A stretch of 64,000 nucleotides of DNA from Streptococcus sp. 1643 (GCF_006228325.1 NZ_CP040231.1:445001-509000); one strand, 5' to 3'; shown: positions 49,304 to 57,993, numbered from the stretch's first letter. A program made the numbers and translations. The notes: generated by a model not told the origin, from the letters alone.

Positions 49304-49996
49304 ATGGTAAAATTGGTTTTTGCTCGCCACGGTGAGTCTGAATGGAACAAAGCTAACCTTTTCACTGGTTGGGCTGATGTTGATTTGTCTGAAAAAGGTA
49401 CACAACAAGCGATTGACGCTGGTAAATTGATCAAAGAAGCTGGTATCGAATTTGACCAAGCTTACACTTCAGTATTGAAACGTGCGATCAAAACAACAAA
49501 CTTAGCTCTTGAAGCTTCTGACCAATTGTGGGTTCCAGTTGAAAAATCATGGCGCTTGAACGAACGTCACTACGGTGGTTTGACTGGTAAAAACAAGGCT
49601 GAAGCTGCGGAACAATTTGGTGATGAGCAAGTTCACATCTGGCGTCGTTCATACGATGTATTGCCTCCAAACATGGATCGTGATGATGAGCATTCAGCAC
49701 ACACTGACCGTCGTTACGCTTCACTTGACGACTCAGTTATCCCAGATGCTGAAAACTTGAAAGTGACTTTGGAACGTGCCCTTCCATTCTGGGAAGACAA
49801 AATCGCTCCAGCACTTAAAGATGGTAAAAACGTATTCGTAGGAGCTCACGGTAACTCAATCCGTGCCCTTGTAAAACACATCAAACGCTTGTCAGATGAC
49901 GAAATCATGGACGTGGAAATCCCTAACTTCCCACCATTGGTATTCGAATTCGACGAAAAATTGAACGTAGTTTCTGAATACTACCTTGGAAAATAA
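49304..49996 (+). CDS. gpmA: 2,3-bisphosphoglycerate-dependent phosphoglycerate mutase
   Basis: Interconverts 3- and 2-phosphoglycerate in glycolysis. 230 residues with the phosphohistidine motif ARHGESEWN (H9), the [11 protein letters not shown] substrate segment and the second catalytic histidine in [10 protein letters not shown]. Codon bias is very strong, as expected for a glycolytic gene. It has an SD AAGGAG and a perfect terminator. Confidence 0.97.
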   Translation: MVKLVFARHGESEWNKANLFTGWADVDLSEKGTQQAIDAGKLIKEAGIEFDQAYTSVLKRAIKTTNLALEASDQLWVPVEKSWRLNERHYGGLTGKNKAEAAEQFGDEQVHIWRRSYDVLPPNMDRDDEHSAHTDRRYASLDDSVIPDAENLKVTLERALPFWEDKIAPALKDGKNVFVGAHGNSIRALVKHIKRLSDDEIMDVEIPNFPPLVFEFDEKLNVVSEYYLGK

Positions 49997-50008
49997 TTTA
50001 TAAACAGA

Positions 50009-50035
50009 AAGCCTAGGAATTCCTAGGCTTTTTTG
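50009..50035 (+). terminator. Terminator of gpmA
   Basis: Perfect palindrome AGCCTAGGAATTCCTAGGCT (50010-50029) followed by T run. Confidence 0.92.
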
Positions 50036-50170
50036 TTTTTTGCTTCTAGTTCTCAACTAGTTGAAAAAGCCTTATAATGATAGTAAAGAGTGACTTGATT
50101 GTAAGAAAAGTAGATATGCTCGAAGCCCTGAAATCAGTAGAGTAATTCAAGGTTTTAAACAGTAAATCAG

Positions 50171-50199
50171 TTGACAAAGTCTCTGCTTCTTGGTAGAAT
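50171..50199 (+). promoter_or_regulatory. rpsO promoter
   Basis: TTGACA (50171-50176), 17 bp, TAGAAT (50194-50199) with extended TGG: a strong promoter. Confidence 0.85.
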
Positions 50200-50205
50200 A
50201 AGAAC

Positions 50206-50289
50206 TGTCGTAAAGACAAATAACTTCTTCTTGGTTACAGGCATGCCAACCTGTCACTCGGATGAAGCCAAATAAAAAGGAGAAACATC
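50206..50289 (+). promoter_or_regulatory. rpsO leader, candidate S15 autoregulatory RNA
   Basis: An 84-nt leader with hairpin ACAGG-CATGCCAA-CCTGT and an outer CTTC/GAAG pairing before the SD AAAAGGAG. Ribosomal protein S15 leaders in Firmicutes bind S15 in such structures; this specific one is inferred from position and fold only. Confidence 0.45.
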
Positions 50290-50559
50290 ATGGCAATCTC
50301 AAAAGAGAAAAAAAATGAAATCATCGCACAATATGCACGTCACGAAGGTGATACAGGTTCAGTAGAGGTTCAAGTTGCTGTCCTTACTTGGGAAATCAAC
50401 CACCTTAACGAACACATCAAACAACACAAAAAAGACCACGCTACTTACCGTGGATTGATGAAGAAAATCGGTCGCCGTCGTAACTTGCTTGCATACTTGC
50501 GTAAAAACGACGTTAACCGTTACCGTGAGTTAATCAACTCTCTAGGACTTCGTCGCTAA
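50290..50559 (+). CDS. rpsO: Ribosomal protein S15
   Basis: 89 residues, the universal length, all helical and basic: [20 protein letters not shown], the conserved [18 protein letters not shown] and the [15 protein letters not shown] end that binds 16S rRNA. It is a single-gene unit with its own strong promoter and a very long hairpin in the 3' region. Confidence 0.99.
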   Translation: MAISKEKKNEIIAQYARHEGDTGSVEVQVAVLTWEINHLNEHIKQHKKDHATYRGLMKKIGRRRNLLAYLRKNDVNRYRELINSLGLRR

Positions 50560-50560
50560 T

Positions 50561-50686
50561 TCAAGATACAAAGGCCGTCAAAAGCACAAAGCAAAAATAG
50601 GAAAATTGACGAAGAAACTTCAGTTTCTAGGAGATTTTATCTTTTTTGCCAAGTGCTTAGGCCGTGTTCAATTGAGCATATCTTGA
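50561..50686 (+). other. 126-nt extended hairpin downstream of rpsO
   Basis: Nested pairings: TCAAGATA (50561-50568) / TATCTTGA (50679-50686), GGCC (50573-50576) / GGCC (50660-50663), AGCAC (50583-50587) / GTGCT (50653-50657), GCAAAAA / TTTTTTGC, and AGAAACT-TC-AGTTTCT at the tip. It starts 2 bp after the rpsO stop and precedes the true terminator. It may be a dispersed repeat or a 3' UTR element. Confidence 0.55.
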
Positions 50687-50690
50687 TAAT

Positions 50691-50719
50691 GAAGCTACTC
50701 TAAATTGGGTAGCTTTTTT
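50691..50719 (+). terminator. Terminator of rpsO
   Basis: AAGCTAC (50692-50698) / GTAGCTT (50709-50715) plus T run. Confidence 0.85.
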
Positions 50720-50801
50720 ACTTTTGTCACCTTACCTCGATATACTCAAGTATTATCTTCGGTTACGGTTCCTAGCACTGTAAGGTAAAATAAACCAAAT
50801 C

Positions 50802-50826
50802 ATCTCCCTTCGGGGAGATTTTTTGT
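50802..50826 (+). terminator. Strong intergenic terminator with UUCG tetraloop
   Basis: ATCTCCC-TTCG-GGGAGAT (50802-50819) followed by T6. The upstream stretch 50720-50800 has an ACCTTAC/GTAAGGT inverted pair but no gene, so what this terminator serves is unclear; an unannotated small RNA is possible. Confidence 0.85.
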
Positions 50827-51006
50827 TTCACTAAAATTTTTATACAATCTTCGGCTCATCGCCTAGTCTATAAACGGTTTATCCGGCAAGAATCATGATG
50901 CTAAGGGCGTTAAAAATCCGTATGAAAATAGGGAAAGGAAACAGTGTTCGATGAACACAAGGAGTTTCATCTTTTTCACTAGGATTCTGGCTCTAGTTCA
51001 AATCAG

Positions 51007-51031
51007 CTCTCTGTTATCAGAGGGATTTTTC
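51007..51031 (+). terminator. Second intergenic terminator before the iron ABC operon
   Basis: CTCTG-TTAT-CAGAG (51009-51022) followed by TTTTT. The stretch 50830-51000 before it has no credible gene, only a GTGTTC-GAT-GAACAC hairpin near 50943-50957. Confidence 0.65.
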
Positions 51032-51048
51032 TATATATGTCCCTATCC

Positions 51049-51077
51049 TTGTTCATTTAATAGAAATATGGTATACT
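51049..51077 (+). promoter_or_regulatory. Promoter of the iron-type ABC operon
   Basis: TTGTTC (51049-51054), 17 bp, TGG-TATACT (extended -10 at 51069-51077). No Fur-like or DtxR-like box was confidently seen. Confidence 0.6.
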
Positions 51078-51124
51078 TTTTATGAGAATTTTCTAAATTT
51101 TTAATTTTGTCTAAGGAGGTTTTC

Positions 51125-52171
51125 ATGCTTTCCAAATTTTCTGGAAGCCGATGGGACCTGCAATTTGTGTTACTTTTAGGTATTTTGCTAGCTGTTTTAG
51201 GGATTTCCCTTTTTCTAGCAGTTTCTATGGGATCCGTTGCGATTGATCTAGGAGATACCTATCGGATTATTTTGAGCAGGTTGGGTTTTCCTCTTGAGAT
51301 AGGAGAGGTTTCCAAGTCCACTCTTGCCATTGTATGGAACATGAGATTCCCCCGAGTATTGTTAGGTCTGATAGTAGGGGCTGGTCTTTCTATGTGTGGT
51401 AGCGTGATGCAGTCCACAGTGAACAACCCCATCGCAGAGCCTTATGTCTTAGGAATCTCTGCGGGTGCAACTTTGGGTGCAACTTTGAGCATCATTCTTG
51501 GTTTAAAAGTGGTGATTAGCCTTGGAGCTTTTCTTGGAGCTATCTTGGCAACAATTGCTGTCCTTATCATTGCCTCTATGCAGGGCAGGATGACGACTTC
51601 TAGTCTGATCTTATCAGGAACGGTGGTCAATGCTCTCTTTCTGGCATTTTCCAACTTTATTATCTCAGTTGGCGCTAATGCGGACAGTGTGATGACCATT
51701 AAGTTTTGGACCATGGGCTCGCTTGCTGGGACTTCCTGGTCTGACTTAGTCTTGCCAACTATAGTAGTAGGAATGGCCTTTCTATTTTTCGCTACCCAGT
51801 ATCGTGTTTTTAATGCGATGATGATGGGAGATGAGACTGCTTTAACTTTAGGGATTCCTTTACGCTTTTATTGGTATCTTTATGTAACAATGGTGGCTGT
51901 GCTGACAGCTGTCTTAGTGGCAACCTGTGGGATTATTGGATTTGTCGGTCTGATTACTCCACATTTAGCTCGAGGGTTAGTAGGAACGAATTACAAGAGG
52001 CTTTTTCCCGTTGCGACCTTACTGGGTGCCCTCTTTGTCATCTGGGCAGATGTACTCTCTCGTATCATCATTCCAAACGCTGAGTTGCCGATTGGCATTT
52101 TCACAGCCTTAGTAGGTGCTCCCTTCTTTATCTACATTGTTGGAGGAAGGCGAAGGGAGGTGAGGGCCTGA
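51125..52171 (+). CDS. FecCD-family iron/siderophore/cobalamin ABC transporter permease
   Basis: 348 residues with about ten helices of the BtuC/FecCD type. Conserved sequences are visible: VWNMRFPRVLLGLIVGAGLS, NPIAEPYVLGISAGATLGA, and GFVGLITPHLARGLVG near the C terminus, the segment that contacts the ATPase. One permease gene suggests a homodimer. ATG 51125 has a perfect SD AAGGAGG; the upstream TTG at 51107 is rejected. The ATPase gene starts 1 bp after its stop. Confidence 0.93.
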   Translation: MLSKFSGSRWDLQFVLLLGILLAVLGISLFLAVSMGSVAIDLGDTYRIILSRLGFPLEIGEVSKSTLAIVWNMRFPRVLLGLIVGAGLSMCGSVMQSTVNNPIAEPYVLGISAGATLGATLSIILGLKVVISLGAFLGAILATIAVLIIASMQGRMTTSSLILSGTVVNALFLAFSNFIISVGANADSVMTIKFWTMGSLAGTSWSDLVLPTIVVGMAFLFFATQYRVFNAMMMGDETALTLGIPLRFYWYLYVTMVAVLTAVLVATCGIIGFVGLITPHLARGLVGTNYKRLFPVATLLGALFVIWADVLSRIIIPNAELPIGIFTALVGAPFFIYIVGGRRREVRA

Positions 52172-52172
52172 T

Positions 52173-52928
52173 ATGGACTTGATTTGTCAGGATGTCCACT
52201 TTGGACTAGGAGAGAAAAAAATCCTCAAAGGAGTTTCTCTTAAGGTTGAGGGGCATCAATTTCACACGATATTAGGGCCAAATGGAAGTGGGAAAACCAG
52301 TCTGCTTAAACTCCTCTATCGTCAGGAAAAGGCGGACAAAGGTTTGATAAGACTAGATGGAAAGCCACTGGAGCATTGGTCACTCAAAGAAACGGCTAAG
52401 CAGATGGCAGTTGTTACCCAGTTTAATCAATTGCAGTTTGATTGTACAGTTGAGGAAATCGTCTTGCTGGGAAGAACTCCCCACCTCTCTTTTTTACAGA
52501 AGGAAAAGGAAAGGGATTATGCCCTCGTTCAAGATGCTCTCGTCAAGGTGGATATGCTTGAGAAGAAAACTCGTCTCTATTCGTCTCTTTCAGGTGGGGA
52601 GAAACAGCGAGTCTTATTAGCACGCGCCTTGGCGCAAGAACCGACTCTCTTGCTCCTGGATGAACCTACCAATCACCTGGATATCAAGTACCAGTTAGAC
52701 TTGTTGGCCATTGTGAAGAATCTCAAGGTCAATGTTCTAGCTGTCCTACATGATATTCAACTTGCTTGTCGCTATTCGGATTATCTCTATCTGATGAAAG
52801 AGGGAGAAATCCTTTACCAAGGAACTCCAAAGGAGACCATCACCCCTGAGTCATTGCAAACTGTATACGGAGTTCAAAGTCAGGTTACTTGGACCGAGGA
52901 TCAGCAAGCTATGATTCACTATTTATAA
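52173..52928 (+). CDS. Iron/siderophore-type ABC transporter ATPase
   Basis: 251 residues, FepC-like. Walker A is LGPNGSGKTSLL, the Q loop is VVTQFNQ, signature LSGGEKQRVLLARAL, Walker B TLLLLDEPTNHLD and the switch histidine in AVLHDIQLA. It energises the FecCD permease. It lies in a tight operon, with the binding-protein gene 19 bp downstream. Confidence 0.95.
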   Translation: MDLICQDVHFGLGEKKILKGVSLKVEGHQFHTILGPNGSGKTSLLKLLYRQEKADKGLIRLDGKPLEHWSLKETAKQMAVVTQFNQLQFDCTVEEIVLLGRTPHLSFLQKEKERDYALVQDALVKVDMLEKKTRLYSSLSGGEKQRVLLARALAQEPTLLLLDEPTNHLDIKYQLDLLAIVKNLKVNVLAVLHDIQLACRYSDYLYLMKEGEILYQGTPKETITPESLQTVYGVQSQVTWTEDQQAMIHYL

Positions 52929-52947
52929 GAATGAAAAGGAAAACAAG

Positions 52948-53958
52948 ATGAAAAAAACACTAAGCATTTTACTCGTAACAGTAGCTACCCTAACTATGGC
53001 AGCTTGTGGCAATACTACTACAGAAAAAGCTACCACACAGTCTAGCACAGAAACAAGTCAAAAGGCCAGCACAGAGACGACTTATCCGTTAACGGTTAAA
53101 ACCTATGATGTTAAGGGAAATGAAGTCGAACAAGTCTTTGACAAGGCACCTGAAAAAGTTATCACCAACAATCTTTCAACAACTGAAATCTTATTGGAGT
53201 TAGGCTTGAAGGATAAAATTGCTGGCATGCTCAACCCTGACAATGCTGTAACAGACAAATACAAGGACGCGATTGCGACCATTCCTCAAATCGGTGATAA
53301 AAAAACAGTCTCTCAAGAGACAGTCCTTTCTTATGAGCCAGATGCGGTGATGGGTCGAAACATGATGTTTTCAGAAAAATCCTTGGGAACAGTTAGCACT
53401 TGGAATGAAAACAAAATCCCAGTCTATACGCAAAAAGCTTCTCTCTCAACGATTCAGCAAGATTTAGGAAATATCGTAGAAGATGTCAAAAATCTTGGAA
53501 TGATTTTCAATGTTCAGGACAAGGCCAATGAATACGCAGCCCAATTACAAGCTAAAATTGACGCTGTTAAGAAAGCAAATCCAACAAGCCAAGGTGAAAA
53601 GAAAAAGGCTTTGATTATGGTTGCTTATAATGACGAAACCTTCGGTGCTTACAAGTCTGCTTTGCAAGAGAGCCTTCTAAATCAACTTGGTTATACCAAC
53701 GTTGCAACGGGAACATCAGGTTTGACCTTGGAAAATCTCGTGTCAATGGATCCTGAGTTGATTATCTATGTAACCAGCGACCGCAATAAAAAATTGGATG
53801 CTAACGCAGTAGAGTTGATGAAGGCAAATGAAGTTTTGGAAAATGTTCCTGCTATTAAGAATCAAAAAATCATGACCATTTCTTACGATGAGTTAATGGA
53901 CTATGGTCCAGCAGTGATTGATTCCCTTGAGAAAATCAATGACTTTATCAATAAATAA
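52948..53958 (+). CDS. Iron/siderophore-type substrate-binding lipoprotein
   Basis: 336 residues. Lipoprotein signal with lipobox TMAAC (lipidated C20), a Thr/Ser linker, then a class III (FepB/FhuD/BtuF) binding fold: PEKVITNNLSTTEILLELGL, IPQIGDKKTVSQETVLSYEPD, a long connecting helix and LENLVSMDPELIIYVTSD. The ligand is not determinable from sequence; a ferric siderophore or haem-like complex is likely given the esterase next door. The 3' end overlaps that esterase gene. Confidence 0.92.
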   Translation: MKKTLSILLVTVATLTMAACGNTTTEKATTQSSTETSQKASTETTYPLTVKTYDVKGNEVEQVFDKAPEKVITNNLSTTEILLELGLKDKIAGMLNPDNAVTDKYKDAIATIPQIGDKKTVSQETVLSYEPDAVMGRNMMFSEKSLGTVSTWNENKIPVYTQKASLSTIQQDLGNIVEDVKNLGMIFNVQDKANEYAAQLQAKIDAVKKANPTSQGEKKKALIMVAYNDETFGAYKSALQESLLNQLGYTNVATGTSGLTLENLVSMDPELIIYVTSDRNKKLDANAVELMKANEVLENVPAIKNQKIMTISYDELMDYGPAVIDSLEKINDFINK

Positions 53959-54631
53959 TGAGTTTGACTGGGAAGGGATCCAAGTCAAGGTCAGCCTTCC
54001 TTCGACTTATGATCCCAACCAAACCTATCCAGCTGTTCTCTTGAATGATGGAAACTTGGATTTTCTATCTTCCCTTTCAGAATCTGTGATTTTAGTGGGC
54101 TTGACCTCTAAAAATCGCCTAGATGACTACACTCCATGGAAGGCATCTGCTCTGAGAGATGGGGCTCTGGATTTTGGGGGTCAGGCAAATGCCTATCATG
54201 ATCATTTATTTGGTAGTCTTTTAGACAAGCTGCAGTCGCTTTATCGTCTGGACAAAAATCGCCTTGCTTATGGGGGTTACTCACTAGGTGGTTTGGCGGC
54301 TGTATACAGTCTTTTCCATTTTGATAAGGTCTCCTGTATCTTCTCTATCTGTGGTTCCTTTTGGTACCCTGATTTTACGACTTATTGCAGGGAAGAAAAG
54401 GTGAAAAATTTAGATTGTTTGCTGTATTTACAGAATGGCCAAACAGAAGGAGCCCATCATACCAATCGCTTGGGTCAAGCACCAGCCTATGCTGAGCAGA
54501 TCCATACCAGTCTTCAGAAACGTTATCTGACTGGGCAGTTTGTTTTTGATCCTTATGGGCATCATGAGCAAGTGGCTGAGCGATTTCTAGCCTTTTCCAA
54601 CTGGTTGTCCCAAAAATGGAAAATCGAATAA
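53939..54631 (+). CDS. Alpha/beta-hydrolase esterase (Fes/IroE/BesA-like), candidate siderophore esterase
   Basis: About 230 residues. The nucleophile motif is GGYSLGG (GxSxG), followed by CSIFSICGSFWYP as in esterase-D/Fes-type proteins, and a late HHEQVAERF histidine. It overlaps the binding-protein gene by 20 bp, so it is translationally coupled to the transporter. In B. subtilis BesA and E. coli Fes/IroE such enzymes open trilactone siderophores to free iron; the same job is inferred here. The start is uncertain (ATG 53939 chosen; TTG 53918 also in frame; no strong SD). Other ester substrates are possible. Confidence 0.75.
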   Translation: MTLSINNEFDWEGIQVKVSLPSTYDPNQTYPAVLLNDGNLDFLSSLSESVILVGLTSKNRLDDYTPWKASALRDGALDFGGQANAYHDHLFGSLLDKLQSLYRLDKNRLAYGGYSLGGLAAVYSLFHFDKVSCIFSICGSFWYPDFTTYCREEKVKNLDCLLYLQNGQTEGAHHTNRLGQAPAYAEQIHTSLQKRYLTGQFVFDPYGHHEQVAERFLAFSNWLSQKWKIE

Positions 54632-54637
54632 AAGAAA

Positions 54638-54676
54638 TATCCCTTGGCAAAAGCTAAGGGATAATTGTATTTTTTA
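54638..54676. terminator. Bidirectional terminator between the esterase and plsC genes
   Basis: TATCCCTT (54638-54645) / AAGGGATA (54656-54663) with T run on the plus side; convergent genes on both sides. Confidence 0.75.
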
Positions 54677-55423
54677 ACCAAGAGTCTCTCTCTTCTTATC
54701 TGGATTCCAGATAAAGCTTGCGATAAAGCTAAAGATAATCGTTAGGATACCAACAAACACTGCAAGGATAAGGGCAGGGATGCGGACAAACCACCAGAGT
54801 GGGTTTGGTTTTTGATCATTGTGCCATTGCTTGGTTTCTTCGTCCAAACGTTGGAATTCTGCTTGGATACGGTCTGCAACCATTTCAATCCCTTCATCAT
54901 TCATTTTCTTAATGTCTGAGATATCGATAGGATTTCCAAAGTTCATATCCACACGTTCACGGCTAATCAAGCCTTTCAAGGTCATGGGACCGGTGTAGGT
55001 AACCGGCATGATACGAACCTTAGCCATTTTAGCAATCAAGGCTACTCCACCCTTGACATCATTTGAGTGACGGCTCCCACTTGGAAACATGATGAGAGAG
55101 CGGTCGCTTTTTTTGAGGACGTTGATAGGGTACTTGATGGCAGAGGCATTAGGTTTTTCTCGGTCGATAGGAAAGGCGCCACACATACGGATCCACCAGC
55201 CAAAGATACGGTTGTTAAACAGCTCTTTTTTGGCCATAAAGATGAACTGTTTTGGCTTGGTCGCAAAGGCCATGTAAACAGGATCCCACCAGGTACGGTG
55301 AGGTGCGACGAGGATATAGTTTTCGTCTCGGCTAGGGATTTTATCAGTATTGTGATAGTGGGCATTGCCATTGATGGACCACAAGATCAGCATGACTAGT
55401 CCACGCAAATAAGTATAAAACAT
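54674..55423 (-). CDS. plsC: 1-acyl-sn-glycerol-3-phosphate acyltransferase
   Basis: 249 residues; makes phosphatidic acid in membrane lipid synthesis. The catalytic HX4D motif is APHRTWWDPV, the glycerol-phosphate-binding region is GAFPIDRE, and the third motif is FPSGSRHS, a variant of the usual FPEGTRS. A C-terminal membrane helix (ILAVFVGILTIIFSFIASF) follows. ATG 55423 has SD AAGGAG; the longer frame from 55468 lacks one. It is transcribed against its neighbours. Confidence 0.93.
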   Translation of the reverse strand: MFYTYLRGLVMLILWSINGNAHYHNTDKIPSRDENYILVAPHRTWWDPVYMAFATKPKQFIFMAKKELFNNRIFGWWIRMCGAFPIDREKPNASAIKYPINVLKKSDRSLIMFPSGSRHSNDVKGGVALIAKMAKVRIMPVTYTGPMTLKGLISRERVDMNFGNPIDISDIKKMNDEGIEMVADRIQAEFQRLDEETKQWHNDQKPNPLWWFVRIPALILAVFVGILTIIFSFIASFIWNPDKKRETLG

Positions 55424-55539
55424 GAGATCTCCTTCGATTGTATTGCTTTTATTATTATACCTTATCAAAAGACTGCTGGCAAACTTTTTCAGTTATCAGC
55501 CAACAGTTTTAGATGGGATTAGAATTCTTTTAAAAAAAA

Positions 55540-55548
55540 TGATATGAT
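55540..55548 (+). promoter_or_regulatory. Extended -10 element at the start of the P-type ATPase gene
   Basis: TGATATGAT. The predicted start point falls at about 55555, next to ATG 55556, which would leave almost no leader. Confidence 0.45.
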
Positions 55549-55555
55549 AGAATTT

Positions 55556-57892
55556 ATGGATAAAAATAAGATTATGGGATTAACCCAAAGAGAAGTCAAG
55601 GAAAGACAGGCTCAAGGTTTGGTCAATGACTTTACCGCTTCAGCCAGTACCAGTACTTGGCAAATCATCAAACGAAATGTTTTTACACTTTTTAACGCAT
55701 TAAACTTTGTTATTGCCCTAGCGCTGGCCTTTGTGCAGGCTTGGAGCAATCTGGTTTTCTTTGCCGTTATCTGCTTTAACGCTTTTTCTGGGATTGTGAC
55801 TGAGCTACGGGCCAAACACATGGTGGACAAGCTCAATCTCATGACTAAGGAAAAGGTCAAAACCATTCGTGATGGTCAAGAAGTTGCTCTCGATCCGGAA
55901 GAATTGGTCCTAGGAGATGTCATTCGTTTGTCTGCTGGAGAGCAGATTCCTAGTGATGCGCGGGTTTTAGAAGGATTTGCGGAAGTCAATGAAGCCATGT
56001 TGACGGGGGAGAGTGATTTAGTACAAAAGGAAGTGGATGCCTTGCTTTTATCAGGGAGTTTCCTAGCCAGTGGCGCAGTTTTGGCTCAAGTTCACCATGT
56101 CGGGGCAGAAAACTATTCTGCCAAACTCATGCTGGAAGCTAAGACTGTGAAACCGATCAATTCCCGTATCATGAAATCGCTAGACAAGCTAGCTGGTTTT
56201 ACGGGGAAGATTATCATTCCCTTTGGTCTTGCTCTCTTGCTAGAAGCCTTGATGTTAAAAGGTTTGCCCCTCAAGTCATCCGTTGTAAATTCGTCGACAG
56301 CCCTTTTGGGTATGTTGCCCAAGGGAATTGCCCTTTTGACCATTACTTCGCTCTTGACTGCGGTGATTAAGCTGGGCTTGAAAAAGGTTTTAGTGCAGGA
56401 GATGTACTCTGTTGAGACCTTGGCGCGCGTGGATATGCTCTGTCTGGACAAGACGGGCACCATCACCCAAGGAAAGATGCAGGTGGAGGCTGTTCTTCCT
56501 CTGACGGAAACTTATGGTGAAGAGGCTATTGCCGGCATTTTGACCAGCTACATAGCTCACAGTGAGGATAAAAATCCAACAGCCCAGGCTATTCGCCAGC
56601 GTTTCCAAGGAAAGGTTGCCTACCCTATGCTTTCGAATCTTCCTTTCTCTAGCGACCGCAAGTGGGGAGCTATGGAGTTGGAAGGGCTAGGGACAGTTTT
56701 CTTAGGGGCGCCTGAGATGTTGTTGGACTCTGAAGTACCAGAAGCCAGAGAGGCTCTAGAGAGAGGGTCACGTGTCTTGGTCTTGGCACTCAGTCATGAA
56801 AAACTAAATCATCACAAGCCACAAAAACCATCTGATATTCAAGCCTTGGCACTGCTGGAGATCTTGGATCCGATTCGAGAGGGAGCAGCAGAGACGCTAG
56901 ACTATCTCCGTTCTCAGGAAGTGGGGCTCAAAATCATTTCTGGGGATAATCCGGTCACTGTATCCAGCATTGCCCAGAAAGCTGGATTTGCAGACTATCA
57001 AAGCTATGTTGATTGCTCAAAAATCACAGATGAGGAATTGGTTGCCATGGCGGAGGAGACTGCGATTTTCGGACGTGTTTCTCCTCATCAAAAGAAACTA
57101 CTGATTCAAACCCTGAAAAAAGCGGGTCATACAACAGCGATGACAGGGGACGGAGTCAATGATATCCTGGCCCTTCGTGAGGCGGATTGTTCTATCGTGA
57201 TGGCTGAGGGAGATCCGGCGACGCGTCAGATTGCCAATTTGGTTCTCTTGAACTCAGACTTTAATGATGTTCCTGAGATTCTCTTTGAAGGTCGTCGTGT
57301 GGTCAATAACATTGCCCATATTGCACCGATTTTCTTGATAAAGACCATCTATTCCTTCCTGCTCGCAGTCATCTGTATCGCCAGTGCTCTTCTAGGACGG
57401 TCTGAGTGGATCTTGATTTTCCCCTTCATTCCGATCCAGATTACCATGATCGACCAATTCGTGGAAGGGTTCCCACCATTCGTTCTGACTTTTGAGCGAA
57501 ATATCAAACCTGTTGAGCCAAACTTCCTCAGAAGATCCATGCTTCGCGCTCTACCAAGCGCACTCATGGTCGTGTTCAGCGTTCTCTTTGTGAAAATTTT
57601 TGGAGCGAGTCAAGGTTGGTCTGAGTTAGAAATCTCAACCCTCCTCTATTATCTCCTTGGGTCTATCGGTTTCTTATCTGTATTTAGAGCCTGCATGCCA
57701 TTTACCCTCTGGCGTGTCCTCTTGATTGTCTGGTCAGTAGGTGGTTTCCTAGCCACAGCTCTCTTCCCAAGAATCCAGAAACTGCTTGAAATTTCGACAC
57801 TTACAGGACAAACGTTGCCTGTTTATGGGGCCATGATACTGGTCTTTACGGTGATTTTCATTCTAACCAGTCGTTACCAAGCCAGAAAATAA
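55556..57892 (+). CDS. P-type (E1-E2) cation-transporting ATPase
   Basis: 778 residues from ATG 55556 (ATG 55544 and ATG 55574 are alternatives). Motifs in order: actuator LTGES, phosphorylation site DKTGTIT, nucleotide-binding KWGAMELEG region, hinge GDNPVTV and TGDGVNDILAL. About eight to ten membrane helices. The M4 helix before the phosphorylation domain reads LGMLPKGIALL, with lysine where Ca/Mg-type pumps have glutamate (PEGL), so the ion cannot be assigned by motif. No regulator or partner gene adjoins it. Confidence 0.9.
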   Translation: MDKNKIMGLTQREVKERQAQGLVNDFTASASTSTWQIIKRNVFTLFNALNFVIALALAFVQAWSNLVFFAVICFNAFSGIVTELRAKHMVDKLNLMTKEKVKTIRDGQEVALDPEELVLGDVIRLSAGEQIPSDARVLEGFAEVNEAMLTGESDLVQKEVDALLLSGSFLASGAVLAQVHHVGAENYSAKLMLEAKTVKPINSRIMKSLDKLAGFTGKIIIPFGLALLLEALMLKGLPLKSSVVNSSTALLGMLPKGIALLTITSLLTAVIKLGLKKVLVQEMYSVETLARVDMLCLDKTGTITQGKMQVEAVLPLTETYGEEAIAGILTSYIAHSEDKNPTAQAIRQRFQGKVAYPMLSNLPFSSDRKWGAMELEGLGTVFLGAPEMLLDSEVPEAREALERGSRVLVLALSHEKLNHHKPQKPSDIQALALLEILDPIREGAAETLDYLRSQEVGLKIISGDNPVTVSSIAQKAGFADYQSYVDCSKITDEELVAMAEETAIFGRVSPHQKKLLIQTLKKAGHTTAMTGDGVNDILALREADCSIVMAEGDPATRQIANLVLLNSDFNDVPEILFEGRRVVNNIAHIAPIFLIKTIYSFLLAVICIASALLGRSEWILIFPFIPIQITMIDQFVEGFPPFVLTFERNIKPVEPNFLRRSMLRALPSALMVVFSVLFVKIFGASQGWSELEISTLLYYLLGSIGFLSVFRACMPFTLWRVLLIVWSVGGFLATALFPRIQKLLEISTLTGQTLPVYGAMILVFTVIFILTSRYQARK

Positions 57893-57927
57893 AGAAAGGC
57901 TGCAATCTGTGGATTGCGGTCTTTTTA
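57893..57927 (+). terminator. Terminator of the P-type ATPase gene
   Basis: GCAATC (57902-57907) / GATTGC (57912-57917), extended by AAAGA/TCTTT, plus T run. Confidence 0.75.
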
Positions 57928-57951
57928 GGTGCAAGATTGCTAGCTGAAATA

Positions 57952-57960
57952 TGGTATAAT
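57952..57960 (+). promoter_or_regulatory. Extended -10 promoter of trmK
   Basis: TGGTATAAT, 33 bp before trmK; the downstream genes to 60575 have no obvious further promoter. Confidence 0.6.
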
Positions 57961-57993
57961 AAGAGGTAATAGAGTTTTGGAAAGTGAGAGAAG

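Noticed and set aside
50958..51092. 44-codon frame before the iron ABC operon
   Set aside because: It runs through the terminator at 51007-51031 and the operon promoter, with poor SD spacing and no recognisable sequence.
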